Shown here piece after piece: positions 41,306 to 50,456 of a DNA stretch of 64,000 nucleotides. Origin of the DNA: Pseudomonadota bacterium (GTDB lineage Bacteria; Pseudomonadota; Alphaproteobacteria; Rhizobiales; Xanthobacteraceae); assembly GCA_023435725.1 (NCBI GenBank), contig JAEYRD010000050.1:1-64000 (forward strand), in the 5' to 3' direction. Within the stretch, counting starts at the first letter, position 1; every line of letters begins with the position of its first letter. The translations under genes and the position numbers were made by a program. The notes under the pieces are model-generated. The model was not told the origin of the DNA. It saw only the letters and a list, made by a program, of their open reading frames with translations, and did not search any database.

Positions 41306-44249
41306 ACACCCGCCGCACCTCGGTTTGGGTCTCCTTCACGCGCGCCTCCAGCGACGAGAAGTCCGGCGCATCGCCGGCGCGTGCCATCACGCGCTGAAGA
41401 TCAGTGCCGGCGGTTTCCGGCTTGAAGCGATCGCTGACGCAGAGCCGCAGGATCTGCGTCAGATCGTGATAGAGCCGCGCCGCGGCACGAAGGATCTCGG
41501 CCTCCGACTGCGGGAGCACGCCGAGCTTGGCGGCATTGTCCAGCACCTGCATCGTACTGATGTCGAGAATTTCCGGCTTGTCGTGGGCGTGCACGAGCTG
41601 GAGATATTGCGCAATGAAGTCGATATCGACCATGCCGCCGGCGGCGTATTTGATATCCCAATGGTCGCTCTCGCCCTTCTCCTGCGCGATCGCGCGCCGC
41701 ATATCGGCAACATCGTTGGCGATGATGCCCTGGTCGCGGCGGCGGGTCAGCACCTCGCGGATGATGCCCTCGATCCGCTCGCGGAATTCGGGAGATGCCG
41801 ACACCACGCGGGCGCGGGTCAGGGCCATGTGCTCCCAGGTCCAGGCCTCGTTGGCCTGGTAATCCGCGAAGGAGGCAAGGCTCGAGGCCACGGGGCCAGC
41901 GCGCCCCGACGGACGCAGCCGCATGTCGATCTCGTAGAGCACGCCGTAATTGGTGCGCGTGGTGAAGGCGCTGATCAGACGCTGGGTGAGGCGCGCGAAG
42001 TAATGTGCCCCCTGCAGCGACTTCGGCCCATCCGAGTCCGGATTTTCGCTGTCGAAATCGTAGAGCAGGATCAGGTCGAGGTCGGATGACGCGGTCATCT
42101 CGCGGCTGCCGAGGCGCCCCATCGCGATGATCGCGGTCTCCTGCCCCTTGATCCGGCCGTGCTGGGCGGCGAAGCGATCGGCGACGAGACCATGCACGGT
42201 ATGGACGATGCCTTCGGCGACGTCCGCAAAAGCCGTGCTCGCCTGCTGCGCCGAAACCGTGCCGGAGAGGATGCGCGTGCCGATCAGGAACAGGCTCTCC
42301 TGCCCGAACAGGCGCAGGCGGTCGAGGAATTCCTCATATGAGCCCGCGTCCTGCACGGTGGCTGCGAGCCGCGCCGACAGCTCCTGCTTATCGGGCATCG
42401 CGCCGAAGAAGCGCGGATCGATCAGGCCGTCCATGAGCTGCGGCTTCCGCGCCAGCATCTCACCGAGCCGCGGCGCCGCGCCCAACACCAGGGCCACGAG
42501 CGCGACGAGATCGCGGTTCTGGCCAAGCAGCGTGATCAGCCGGCCGCCGCGCTGGAGCGCCTGGAGGAATTGATCGAACGCAACGACGGCGCGATCCGGC
42601 TCCTCGGCATGCGCGAGGCCGTCGATCAGCGCCGGCACGAATTCGACGAATGCACTTCGCGTCTGGTCGTTGCGGAACACGCGGTAATCGCCGGTGATCC
42701 AGTCGCGCATCGTCTGCGCGACCGCGGCCGGTTTCTTGAAGCCGAGCGTCGTCAGATATTGCAGAAGGCGCGGATCGTCGGGACCTGCGCTGTAGTCGAG
42801 CGCCGGCAGTTTTGCCGTTCCGGTCGGATCGTCGCCCTCGAACAGTTTTTCGTAGTGCCCCTGGACGATCTCAAGCTGCCGCAGCAGATCGTGGGCAAAA
42901 GCCTCGCGGTTTGCATAGCCGAAGAAGCAAGCAAAGCGCTCGACCGCCTCCTTCTCTTCGGGCAGCGCATGGGTCTGCTCGTCAGCGATCATCTGGATGC
43001 GATGCTCGACCCGGCGCAGGAATTCATAGGCCGTGGTCAGTTCGTCGCGTGCCGCAGAGGTGATCCAGTTGCTGGAGGCGAGAATGTCGAGCGCGGCCAG
43101 CGTCGGCCGCACCCGCAATTCCGGATGGCGTCCGCCGGCGATCAACTGCTGCGTCTGAGCGAAAAACTCGATCTCGCGGATGCCGCCACGACCGACCTTG
43201 ACGTTGTGTCCCTCGACCGCGATCTCGCTCTGGCCGCGATAGGTCTGCATCTGCCGCTTCATGTCGTGGACGTCGGCGAGCGCGGCGAAGTCGAGATGCT
43301 TGCGCCAGACGAAGGGCGCGATTTCGGCGAGCAGCGCCTCACCCGCCCTGGGATCGCCGGCGCAGGCGCGCGCCTTGATCATCGCCGCGCGCTCCCACGT
43401 GCGCCCCTCCCGCTCGTAATAGTTCAGCGCGGCGTCCCGCGAGATCGCCACCTGCGTCGAGGACGGATCGGGGCGCAGCCGCAGATCGACACGGAAGACG
43501 TAGCCGTCATAGGTGCGCTGCTGGAGGATGCGTGCCATCCCCTGCGTCACCCGGACGAAGAACGGTTGGGGCTCGATATCCGGCGCCAGCGTCGTGGCCT
43601 CGGGATCGAAGAACACGATCAGATCGATATCGCTGGAATAGTTCAGCTCGCCCGCGCCCATCTTGCCCATGGCGAGCACTATCAGGCCGCAGCCTTCCTC
43701 GGGCACCTCGGGATTGGGCGGCGCGAGCTTTCCGCGTGCGGCTTCGTGCCGCAGCAGGTACTGGAGCGCCGCCTGCACCGACGAGACCGCGACGTCGGTG
43801 AGCGCCGCCGTCACCCGCATCACCGGCCAGACCCCGCCGATGTCGCACAGCGCAGTCAGGAGCGCCGCCTCCGCCTTCATGCGGCGGAGCAGCCGCATCA
43901 CTTCGGCCTCGTCGGGCGCCGCGAGCACAGCGCCCCTCGCCTCCGCGATCAGCGCCGGCAGATGCGCATCCGGATCGCATTCGAGCAGCCGGATCAGGCG
44001 CAGCGCATCGGTGCGCACCAGATCGAACAAATAGGGTGAGAATTCCGCGATGCCGGCCAGGATATCCCGCGCGAAGGGATGGGTCAGCAGGGCCTGGATA
44101 CGGGCCGATTGTGCCGGCTCGAGTTCGGCCAGCCAGTTCTCAAAACGTCGTTCGTCGGTTGCGGACGCGGCAATATGGGGAGCCTCCGCAAAGCGCGCGG
44201 CCAGTCTCTCGCCATGCTTGTCCGCGTATCCCGGCGCGGAGTGGTTCAT
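41280..44249 (-). CDS. glnE: Bifunctional glutamine synthetase adenylyltransferase/deadenylase
   Basis: The 989-residue protein adds and removes AMP from glutamine synthetase under PII control, so it sets nitrogen assimilation. It has the two nucleotidyltransferase halves: N-terminal (deadenylase) with GKMGAGELNYSSDIDLIVFFD near residue 195, and C-terminal (adenylylase) with MGRLGSREMTASSDLDLILLYD near residue 710. Both carry the G-S-D-x-D signature. The start overlaps the histidine kinase stop by 4 bp. The 3' end overlaps fdsD from the other strand. Confidence 0.95.
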   Translation of the reverse strand: MNHSAPGYADKHGERLAARFAEAPHIAASATDERRFENWLAELEPAQSARIQALLTHPFARDILAGIAEFSPYLFDLVRTDALRLIRLLECDPDAHLPALIAEARGAVLAAPDEAEVMRLLRRMKAEAALLTALCDIGGVWPVMRVTAALTDVAVSSVQAALQYLLRHEAARGKLAPPNPEVPEEGCGLIVLAMGKMGAGELNYSSDIDLIVFFDPEATTLAPDIEPQPFFVRVTQGMARILQQRTYDGYVFRVDLRLRPDPSSTQVAISRDAALNYYEREGRTWERAAMIKARACAGDPRAGEALLAEIAPFVWRKHLDFAALADVHDMKRQMQTYRGQSEIAVEGHNVKVGRGGIREIEFFAQTQQLIAGGRHPELRVRPTLAALDILASSNWITSAARDELTTAYEFLRRVEHRIQMIADEQTHALPEEKEAVERFACFFGYANREAFAHDLLRQLEIVQGHYEKLFEGDDPTGTAKLPALDYSAGPDDPRLLQYLTTLGFKKPAAVAQTMRDWITGDYRVFRNDQTRSAFVEFVPALIDGLAHAEEPDRAVVAFDQFLQALQRGGRLITLLGQNRDLVALVALVLGAAPRLGEMLARKPQLMDGLIDPRFFGAMPDKQELSARLAATVQDAGSYEEFLDRLRLFGQESLFLIGTRILSGTVSAQQASTAFADVAEGIVHTVHGLVADRFAAQHGRIKGQETAIIAMGRLGSREMTASSDLDLILLYDFDSENPDSDGPKSLQGAHYFARLTQRLISAFTTRTNYGVLYEIDMRLRPSGRAGPVASSLASFADYQANEAWTWEHMALTRARVVSASPEFRERIEGIIREVLTRRRDQGIIANDVADMRRAIAQEKGESDHWDIKYAAGGMVDIDFIAQYLQLVHAHDKPEILDISTMQVLDNAAKLGVLPQSEAEILRAAARLYHDLTQILRLCVSDRFKPETAGTDLQRVMARAGDAPDFSSLEARVKETQTEVRRVFSALLEGT

Positions 44250-45706
44250 GCCACCTTCTGTGGCACATCCTGCATTGGAGGGGCAACCCTATCGCCGGCG
44301 CCGGCGCGCACCGGGAGCACCAGCGTGGCCACGAGACCGGGATGGGCGTCACCGAGCCGCAATTCGCCACCGTGCAGCGTTGCAACTGCCGAGGCCAGGC
44401 TAAGGCCGAGGCCGGAGCCCGGCAGCGTGCGGCTGGCCTCCAGCCGCACGAATCGCTCGATGGCATGCTTGCGGTCGGCTTCGGGGATGCCGGGACCTCG
44501 ATCCGTGACGCTGAGCAGCACCTGGTCGCCCTCGCGCCGCGCCTCGATCATGATCTGCCGGGCCTCCATGCTGACCACGGTTCCGCCCGTCTGTGCGACC
44601 GGCTTGCCGTATTTGATCGCATTCTCGACGAGGTTGGCGAGTGCCTGACTGATCAACTCGCGGTTGGCGTGAACCGGCGTCGGCTCGGCCTTGACCTTCA
44701 GGCTCATGCCGTCGTCCTCGGCGAGCGGCTCGTAAAGCTCGTGGATGCCATTGGCGACATCGGCGGCGTCGAAATCATCCATATTGCCGCGCGCCTGTCC
44801 GGACTCGGCGCGCGCGATCATCAGCAGCGCGTTGAAGGTGCGGATCAGCCCGTCGGACTCCTCGATGGTCCGCTCCAGCGCGGCGCGGTAATCGGCCTCG
44901 CAACCGGATTTCGCCAAGGCCTCCTCGGCGCGGTTGCGCAAGCGCGTCAGCGGTGTCTTGAGGTCGTGGGCGATGTTGTCGGAGACTTCCTTCAACCCCA
45001 CCATCAGCGCCTCGATCCGCTCCAGCATGGCATTGAGATTCTCGGCGAGGCGATCGAGCTCGTCGCCGCTGCGCCCCACCGGCAGGCGCTCGCTGAGATC
45101 GCCGGTCATGATGCGATGAGCGGTGCCTGTCATCGCATCGATGCGCGTGAGCACACGGCGGGCCACGAAGATGCCGCCGCCCAGACCCAGCACGACCACG
45201 ATCAGGATCGACCATTGCGCCGCCTTGGCGACGATGCCGAACAGACGCCGCCGCTCGTCGAGGTCGCGGCCGATCAGGAGCCGAAAACCGTTCTCGAGTT
45301 CGGTGACGCGCACCAATGCACGGTGATCGCGTTCGTCCGCGTCCTCGATCCGCCGATAGGCCGTCTCCGACCAGCCTGCCGTCGCCATCACGCCGGGCGC
45401 CAGCGAGCCGACATTGCCGGCGATCGCCTGCCCGGTCGGCGTGGTCACCAGGTAGAGATTGGCGCCCGGCCGCAGCGCCCGATACTCGATCGCGCGCACG
45501 AGACCGACCAGGCCGCGGCGGCCGTAGATCTCGTTGATCTCCGAGGTCTCGGCATTCACCGTCTGCGTGATTTCTTCGGTGATCAGCCGCCGCGTATTCC
45601 AGGCGAAATAGCCTAGCAGCGAGGCCGCGAACATCGCGAACAGCAACAGATAGACCAGCGTCAGCCGGAACGCCGTGGTGCGGACGAGTTTACCGAATGC
45701 CGTCAC
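44246..45706 (-). CDS. Two-component sensor histidine kinase
   Basis: The 486-residue inner-membrane kinase has TM1 about residues 14-34, a periplasmic domain of about 130 residues, TM2 about 166-182, then HAMP, HisKA (His247 in SDNIAHDLKTPLTRLRNRAEEAL) and HATPase (NLVENAIKYGKPV, DRGPGIPEADR, GSGLGLSLASAV). GTG is the start, inside the 3' end of the response regulator (17-bp overlap). It pairs with that regulator; the signal is unknown. Translational coupling to glnE is notable, but the reason is not evident. Confidence 0.92.
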   Translation of the reverse strand: MTAFGKLVRTTAFRLTLVYLLLFAMFAASLLGYFAWNTRRLITEEITQTVNAETSEINEIYGRRGLVGLVRAIEYRALRPGANLYLVTTPTGQAIAGNVGSLAPGVMATAGWSETAYRRIEDADERDHRALVRVTELENGFRLLIGRDLDERRRLFGIVAKAAQWSILIVVVLGLGGGIFVARRVLTRIDAMTGTAHRIMTGDLSERLPVGRSGDELDRLAENLNAMLERIEALMVGLKEVSDNIAHDLKTPLTRLRNRAEEALAKSGCEADYRAALERTIEESDGLIRTFNALLMIARAESGQARGNMDDFDAADVANGIHELYEPLAEDDGMSLKVKAEPTPVHANRELISQALANLVENAIKYGKPVAQTGGTVVSMEARQIMIEARREGDQVLLSVTDRGPGIPEADRKHAIERFVRLEASRTLPGSGLGLSLASAVATLHGGELRLGDAHPGLVATLVLPVRAGAGDRVAPPMQDVPQKVA

Positions 45707-46370
45707 GGATCATGTACCCGGCGCCGCGGATCGTGTGCAGCAGCGGCCGATCGAAGCCCTTGTCGATCTTGGAGCGGAGCCGCGAGATGTGCACATCGAT
45801 CACATTGGTCTGCGGATCGAAATGATAGTCCCAGACGTTTTCCAGAAGCATGGTGCGCGTCACCACCTGACCGGCATGCTTCATCAGGTATTCGAGCAGG
45901 CGGAATTCGCGCGGCTGGAGCGTCAGCTCGTCCTTGCCGCGGGCGACGCGATGGGAGAGCCGGTCGAGCTCGAGATCGCCGACGCGGTAGAGCGTGTCCT
46001 CGGCCGGACCGCCGCGCCGGCGCGCCAGCACCTCGACCCGGGCCAGGAGCTCGGCGAAGGAATAGGGTTTCGGCAGATAGTCGTCACCGCCGGCACGCAG
46101 GCCCTTGATGCGGTCGTCGACCTGCCCGAGCGCGGAGAGAATCAGCACCGGCGCGGTGTTGTCCTTGTCGCGGAGCGCGCCGATCAGCGACAGGCCGTCG
46201 CGCTTGGGCAGCATGCGGTCGACCACCAGCACGTCGTAATCGCCGTTCTCGGCCATGGCGAGGCCTTCCTCGCCGTCGGCGGCGTGATCGGCAATGTGTC
46301 CGACTTCGCGAAACGCCTTCACGAGGTAATCGGCGGATTCGCGGTCGTCTTCGATGATGAGGAGGCGCAT
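45690..46370 (-). CDS. OmpR-type response regulator
   Basis: The 226-residue regulator has a receiver domain (acidic pair in LLIIEDDRES, phospho-acceptor Asp51 in VLVVDRMLPKRDG, Lys in LPKPYSF) and a winged-helix DNA-binding domain (LTLQPREFRLLEYLMKHAGQVVTRTMLLENVW). The start at MRLLIIEDD is preferred; an ATG 10 codons upstream also fits. It lies between degP and its kinase. Possible control of degP and envelope stress is only suggested by position. Confidence 0.92.
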   Translation of the reverse strand: MRLLIIEDDRESADYLVKAFREVGHIADHAADGEEGLAMAENGDYDVLVVDRMLPKRDGLSLIGALRDKDNTAPVLILSALGQVDDRIKGLRAGGDDYLPKPYSFAELLARVEVLARRRGGPAEDTLYRVGDLELDRLSHRVARGKDELTLQPREFRLLEYLMKHAGQVVTRTMLLENVWDYHFDPQTNVIDVHISRLRSKIDKGFDRPLLHTIRGAGYMIRDGIR

Positions 46371-46645
46371 CGTGCGTTCGGCAGCGGTCAAGGGGGTCAA
46401 CCTTCTCTGAACATGGCGCGAGCGGCAATCGCATGCAAGCCGAGCGGACGAATCTCGGAACGAGAAAGAGGCGGGCGGTGAAGCTGGGGGGACCTCACCG
46501 CCCTAGTCCTTCCGACGGAGGGGGGCGTAATTCCACCGGAAGGTAGAAAGGGGAAGCGAACGTTGCGCTGCTTCCCCGAAGGGCGTCGGCGGCGGGGGCG
46601 ACTAATGCCGGCGACACCCCTCATCTCGTAAGCCTCCTGAAGGCC

Positions 46646-48223
46646 TTAGCCCTTGGCGATGGGCACGGCGACGAAGCGCGACTGGCCGCCGCTCTTCACG
46701 CGCATCAGGACGCTGTTCTTGTTGTCGGTCCGCGCCGCATTGATGGCTTCGCGGACGTCGCCGGCCGTGCTCACACTCTTGCCGCCGACCTCGAGAATTA
46801 CATCGCCTTCCTTGAAGCCGCGTTCGGCCGCGGCGCTCTTCGGATCGACTTCGGTGACCACGACGCCTTCCTTGCCGGCGCCGGCCACGGAGTTCGCGGG
46901 CGCAACGGTCATGCCGAGCTTGGGCACGTCGGTACCGCGGTTCGCACCCTTGCCGCTGTCATTTTCGGTGTCAGCCTTGGCCTCGACCGTGTTCGGCAGC
47001 TGGCCGAGGGTGAGGTTCACGACCTTGTCCTGGCCCTTGTGGAGCACGTTGAGCTTCACGGTCGCGCCGGGCGCCATGCCACCGATGGTACGAGCAAGCT
47101 CGCGGGCGTCCTTGACGGACTCACCGTTGACCGAAGTGATCACGTCGCCGGACTCGATGCCGGCCTTCGCAGCCGGACCGTTCGCCTGCGGCTCCGCCAC
47201 CAGCGCGCCTTCGGCCTTCTTCATGCCGAGGCTGTCGGCGATATCTGATGTCACCGGCTGAATCTGCACGCCGATCCAGCCGCGGCTGACCGAGCCCTTG
47301 TCCTTGAGCTGCGCCACAACGCTCTTCACGGTGTTGGCCGGGATCGAGAATGCGATGCCGACGCTGCCGCCGGAGGGCGAGTAGATCGCGGTGTTGACGC
47401 CCATCACCTCACCGTCGGTGTTGAAGGCAGGACCGCCGGAATTGCCCTTGTTCACGGGCGCGTCGATCTGGATGAAATCGTCATACGGACCATTGCCGAT
47501 GTCGCGACCGCTGGCCGAGACGATGCCCGCGGTCACGGTGCCGCCGAGGCCGAAGGGATTGCCGACCGCAAGCACCCAGTCGCCGATCCGCGGCTTGCTG
47601 TCTGCGAGCTTGGCAAACGGGAAGTTCGAGCCGCCTTCGACCTTGATCAAGGCGAGGTCGGTGCGCTGGTCGGTGCCGATCACCTTGGCGCTATAGGTCT
47701 TGCCGTCGTCGGTCGTGACCTCGACCTTGTCGGCGCCGTCGACCACGTGGTTGTTGGTCACCGCGAAGCCGTCAGCCGAGATGAAGAAGCCGGAGCCCTG
47801 GCCCTGCACGACGCGGCCACGGCCACCCTTCATGCCCGGAAAACCATCCGGACCGCCGAAGCGGCGGAAGAAGCGCTCCATCGGCGAGCCCGGCTGGAAC
47901 GGCGAGGACTCGTCGTCGCCGCTGTCGTTGCTGGCCGCCTTCTCCTTGATGTTGACCTTCACCGAGATCACCGAAGGCTTCACGCGCTCGACGATGTCAG
48001 CGAAACCGATCGGGCGTTCGACCTTGCGGACCTCGTTGTTGACCTGCGCATGCGCCGGGCTCGAGAACAGGTCGGCCGGCGACATCGAGGGGCTGACGCC
48101 GTAGACGGCGGCGCCGAGGCCGGCGACGACCGAGGCCATCAGCGCGATCTTGCGGGCCGAGAAAACCGACCGGCGCCGCTGCCGGTAGGATGGAAGATTC
48201 GAAAGGTCGTGACGGTCGGTCAT
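46646..48223 (-). CDS. degP: Do-family periplasmic serine protease/chaperone
   Basis: The 525-residue HtrA/DegP protein is anchored or exported by a hydrophobic segment (IALMASVVAGLGAAVYGV). The trypsin-like domain has the catalytic triad His159 (VTNNHVVDG), Asp189 (QRTDLALIK) and Ser262 (NKGNSGGPAF). Two PDZ domains follow (about 310-400 and 430-515). It degrades or refolds damaged envelope proteins. GGAGA precedes the ATG. Downstream is the two-component pair; upstream is the chemoreceptor. Confidence 0.95.
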   Translation of the reverse strand: MTDRHDLSNLPSYRQRRRSVFSARKIALMASVVAGLGAAVYGVSPSMSPADLFSSPAHAQVNNEVRKVERPIGFADIVERVKPSVISVKVNIKEKAASNDSGDDESSPFQPGSPMERFFRRFGGPDGFPGMKGGRGRVVQGQGSGFFISADGFAVTNNHVVDGADKVEVTTDDGKTYSAKVIGTDQRTDLALIKVEGGSNFPFAKLADSKPRIGDWVLAVGNPFGLGGTVTAGIVSASGRDIGNGPYDDFIQIDAPVNKGNSGGPAFNTDGEVMGVNTAIYSPSGGSVGIAFSIPANTVKSVVAQLKDKGSVSRGWIGVQIQPVTSDIADSLGMKKAEGALVAEPQANGPAAKAGIESGDVITSVNGESVKDARELARTIGGMAPGATVKLNVLHKGQDKVVNLTLGQLPNTVEAKADTENDSGKGANRGTDVPKLGMTVAPANSVAGAGKEGVVVTEVDPKSAAAERGFKEGDVILEVGGKSVSTAGDVREAINAARTDNKNSVLMRVKSGGQSRFVAVPIAKG

Positions 48224-48445
48224 GCAGAGATCTCCAGGGCCTTGAAATCCTTTTGGTGCTGGATGCCAGCACCTTACGACCTGAAGATGGGGGCTCCCGC
48301 CTTACCGTGCGCTGGCGGCGGGGTTAAACTTTCGTAATGAAGGCTGGGCCGGATGCGGCAGTTTATCGCACACGAAAAGTCGTGGCACTACAGGAACTTA
48401 ATCGAGTTCCGGTGAATGGACGCGGAACAACGCTCCCGACCGGCC

Positions 48446-49789
48446 TCAGCTTGCCCTGACGCTGACGATGAACTCGTCGACTTCACGCTTGAGGGTCTCG
48501 GCCTGCTGCGACAGGTCGACGGCGGAATCCCGCGCCTCGGCAGCCATGCGTCCGGTCTCCGCGGAGGTCGAGGTGATCTGGGCGATGTGATTGGAGACGT
48601 CCAGCGTTCCGTGTGCGGCGTCCTGCGCGCTGCGGGTGATGTCCTGCGTGGCGTTGCGCTGCTGGGCGGTGTCGACCTCGATGCCGGACATGATCGACGA
48701 GATCTCCGACAGCGTCTTCGAGATACCGTCGATCGCACCGCGCGTCTCCGCGGTGATGCCCTGGATGCTCGCGACATGCGAGGTGATCTCCTCCGTCGCC
48801 TTGCTGGTCTGGTGCGCGAGGCTCTTCACTTCGGAGGCGACCACGGCAAAGCCCTTGCCGGCCTCCCCTGCCCGCGCCGCCTCGATGGTGGCGTTGAGCG
48901 CGAGCAGATTGGTCTGCGATGCGATCGCCTGCACGAGCTGCACGACTTCGCCGATCTTGTCGGCCGCATCCGACAGCGTGTGAATGGTGTCGCGGCTCTT
49001 CTCGGCTTGCGTCGCTGCGCCTTCGGCGCGCTGGGTCGCATCCGTGACGCGGCGGCTGATCGTGCCGATTGAGTTCGTCATTTCCTCAGCGGAGCCTGCG
49101 ACCGTCTGGACGCTGGCGCTGGCCTGGCTCGCGGCGCTCGCGACTGCATTGGCCTTGCTGCTGGTGTCGTTGGCGGTCCGCGACAGCGTCTCGGCGTTGC
49201 TCTTCAGATGCACGGCCGACGACGCCACGCTGTCGACAACGCTGGCGACGAGATCGTTGAAGCGCTTGATCCGCGCGTCGAGGAATTTCGACCGCTCGGC
49301 CTGGTGCTGCGCTTTGTGCAACTGCTGTTCGGTGAGATGGCGCCGCTCGAGGCCATTGGTCTTGAAGACCTCAAGCGCACCGGCAAGCAGGCCGATCTCG
49401 TTGGTGCCGCCGAGCCCCGGAACGGGCGTCTCGAATTTCTGGTCCGCGACCTCGCGCATGGCATGCACCATCGCCGCCAGGGGACTGAGGATGCCGTTGC
49501 GCACGGCAAACCAGGTGGCGAGGCAGATCGCGACGGCGACCACCGCGATCACGCCGCACGCAACCAGGAAATAGGAGAATGCGGCCTGCGCCTGCTGGTA
49601 GATCTGCATGGCATGGTCGCGCGCAGGGCCGCTGAGCGCGGCGAAGTCAGACGACAGGCTGGTGATCTCGTTGTTGAGATAGAGCACCGCGACGAAGCCG
49701 GTCCCCCCGCCGATCCCCAGCAGGAACAATAATGCCGCGACGACGGCGCCGACCAGGAAGCGGATCGTCAGATTGCTGTTCATGAACAT
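48446..49789 (-). CDS. Methyl-accepting chemotaxis protein
   Basis: The 447-residue chemoreceptor has two TM helices (FLVGAVVAALLFLLGIGGGTGFVAVLYL, about residues 8-35, and SYFLVACGVIAVVAVAICLATWF, about 80-103) around a short periplasmic loop of about 45 residues. A HAMP domain is followed by the signalling hairpin, with the conserved tip IASQTNLLALNATIEAARAG. The small periplasmic part suggests it senses membrane state or works with a partner. Starts at 49783 or 49840 are also possible. Confidence 0.9.
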   Translation of the reverse strand: MFMNSNLTIRFLVGAVVAALLFLLGIGGGTGFVAVLYLNNEITSLSSDFAALSGPARDHAMQIYQQAQAAFSYFLVACGVIAVVAVAICLATWFAVRNGILSPLAAMVHAMREVADQKFETPVPGLGGTNEIGLLAGALEVFKTNGLERRHLTEQQLHKAQHQAERSKFLDARIKRFNDLVASVVDSVASSAVHLKSNAETLSRTANDTSSKANAVASAASQASASVQTVAGSAEEMTNSIGTISRRVTDATQRAEGAATQAEKSRDTIHTLSDAADKIGEVVQLVQAIASQTNLLALNATIEAARAGEAGKGFAVVASEVKSLAHQTSKATEEITSHVASIQGITAETRGAIDGISKTLSEISSIMSGIEVDTAQQRNATQDITRSAQDAAHGTLDVSNHIAQITSTSAETGRMAAEARDSAVDLSQQAETLKREVDEFIVSVRAS

Positions 49790-49903
49790 CGCCGAGGACT
49801 CAAAGTCTGGAATCGAATCTCGCGACAAGCTTCCAGACAAAGGTCAACAGAGCATGAACCGAGCTGCGTGGTGCGGCTTACGTATCATTACGTAGCTAAG
49901 AAG

Positions 49904-49988
49904 ACGGCTTCGCTAGGGAGACTTGGCTTCGCTAGGAAGACTTGGCTTCGCTAGGAAGACTTGGCGTCGCTAGGAAGACTTGGCTTCG
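49904..49988. repeat. 19-bp tandem repeat at the 3' end of cycL
   Basis: The unit ACTTGGCTTCGCTAGGAAG occurs at 49921-49939, 49940-49958 and 49959-49977 (one mismatch), with a partial copy at 49978-49988 and a decayed copy at 49904-49920. On the minus strand each unit encodes the last residues and stop of cycL (EAKSS*). Because 19 is not a multiple of 3, the duplicated ends fall in all frames. Confidence 0.9.
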
Positions 49989-50452
49989 TCCGACATCAAT
50001 GCGGCGAGCCGCGCCTCTTCGTCGGGCGTCAGCGGCGGGGCTGGTACATCTGCACCGCTCCGCGAGCGCCGCCGGATCTGCAGCCACAGCGCCAAGCCGC
50101 CGCCGATCAGCAGCAAAGGTGCGAGCAGCCACAGCACCATGGTCTGGCGCTCGAAGCGCGGCTTGAGCAGCACGAACTCGCCATAGCGGGCGACCAGAAA
50201 GTCGAGCACCTGCGAATTGCTGTCGCCGGCGGCGATGCGCTCGCGCACCAGGAGCCGCAAGTCACGCGCGAGCGGCGCGTCGGAATCGTCGATCGACTGG
50301 TTCTGGCAGACCATGCAGCGCAGTTCGCGCGACAGTTCTCGCGCGCGCACTTCCTTCGCGGGGTCCGACATGATCTCGTCGGGCTGCACGGCGTAGGCCG
50401 CAGGCCCGGCCAGCAGCATCAGCGCGACAAGAACGGTCATCATCCGACGCAT
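49970..50452 (-). CDS. cycL: Cytochrome c maturation protein CcmH/CycL
   Basis: The 160-residue protein has a signal peptide (LVALMLLAGPAAYA), a periplasmic domain with the CcmH motif LRCMVCQNQ (Cys46, Cys49), and a C-terminal TM (LWLLAPLLLIGGGLALWLQ). It keeps apocytochrome c cysteines reduced for heme attachment. It begins 4 bp after the cycK stop. Its C terminus ends MSDEAKSS within a 19-bp tandem repeat, so the stop codon lies in the third repeat copy. Confidence 0.93.
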   Translation of the reverse strand: MRRMMTVLVALMLLAGPAAYAVQPDEIMSDPAKEVRARELSRELRCMVCQNQSIDDSDAPLARDLRLLVRERIAAGDSNSQVLDFLVARYGEFVLLKPRFERQTMVLWLLAPLLLIGGGLALWLQIRRRSRSGADVPAPPLTPDEEARLAALMSDEAKSS

Positions 50453-50456
50453 CGGA

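Noticed and set aside
49904..49988. CRISPR-like array
   Set aside because: The repeats are contiguous without spacers, decay at one end and derive from the cycL 3' end; no cas genes are present.
49932..50132. Short minus-strand frame also ending in SEAKSS
   Set aside because: Produced by the 19-bp tandem repeat read in another frame, overlapping cycL.
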